From Methylacidiphilaceae bacterium (GTDB taxonomy: Bacteria > Verrucomicrobiota > Verrucomicrobiia > Methylacidiphilales > Methylacidiphilaceae): a stretch of DNA of 5,449 nucleotides. A program made the translations under genes and the position numbers. Location: NCBI GenBank assembly GCA_028687155.1, contig JAQUAR010000127.1, positions 1 through 5,449 of the forward strand, given 5' to 3'. Positions 5,448 to 5,449 of the stretch are shown in pieces; the stretch's first letter is position 1; each line of letters begins with the position of its first letter. The notes beneath the pieces are model-generated. The model saw only the letters and a program-made list of their open reading frames with translations, was not told the DNA's origin and did not search any database.

Positions 5448-5449
5448 CG

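Noticed and set aside
1..5449. CRISPR arrays, tRNA or rRNA genes, insertion sequences
   Set aside because: No direct-repeat array, cloverleaf, rRNA-like stretch, transposase or terminal repeats were seen on either strand.

Overview
The window is GC-rich (roughly 60 % by eye) and densely coding. It holds a partial adenylate kinase gene on the minus strand and, divergent from it, a tightly packed four-gene plus-strand operon. The kinase resembles, from memory, the form found in Verrucomicrobia and related PVC bacteria (an N-terminus like LLLLGAPGSGKG, then LVPDD, then LLVLDGIPRN). The operon encodes cell-envelope machinery that needs an outer membrane. I infer a Gram-negative-type bacterium, possibly verrucomicrobial. 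That assignment is tentative, because no rRNA or other strong marker is present.

Layout: 1-405 (minus) is the first 135 codons of adk; its 3' end lies outside the window. Positions 406-572 are a divergent intergenic leader with a compact dyad (458-479) but no promoter I would defend. Positions 573-1337 encode a TolQ/ExbB-type proton-channel subunit. Positions 1334-1759 encode a TolR/ExbD-type subunit, overlapping the previous gene by 4 bases (ATGA). Positions 1760-1936 are a 177-base gap that stays open in one frame and also holds two end-to-end 28-codon micro-ORFs. Positions 1937-4318 encode a 793-residue exported TPR-repeat protein. Positions 4311-5330 encode a 339-residue protein, overlapping the TPR gene by 8 bases. 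Positions 5331-5449 hold a small inverted repeat and possibly the last codons of a convergent gene.

How the genes fit together: ExbB/TolQ and ExbD/TolR homologues form an inner-membrane motor driven by the proton motive force. The last gene appears to supply the transducer. Its N-terminus has a single membrane segment with the S-x3-H signature of TonB and TolA, followed by a long Pro/Ala/Gly-rich linker. Its C-terminus, however, is an OmpA/Pal/MotB-type peptidoglycan-binding domain, not a TonB or TolA C-terminal domain. The operon therefore looks like a reduced Tol-Pal-like system in which the TolA anchor and the Pal head are one chain. No TolB or separate lipoprotein Pal is present in the window, and a very large periplasmic TPR protein sits where CpoB/TolB-type partners might be expected. 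This fusion is the most interesting item here. A Glu-to-Gln change at a key channel position of the ExbB-like subunit and a Thr-to-Met change in the adenylate kinase P-loop are secondary points.
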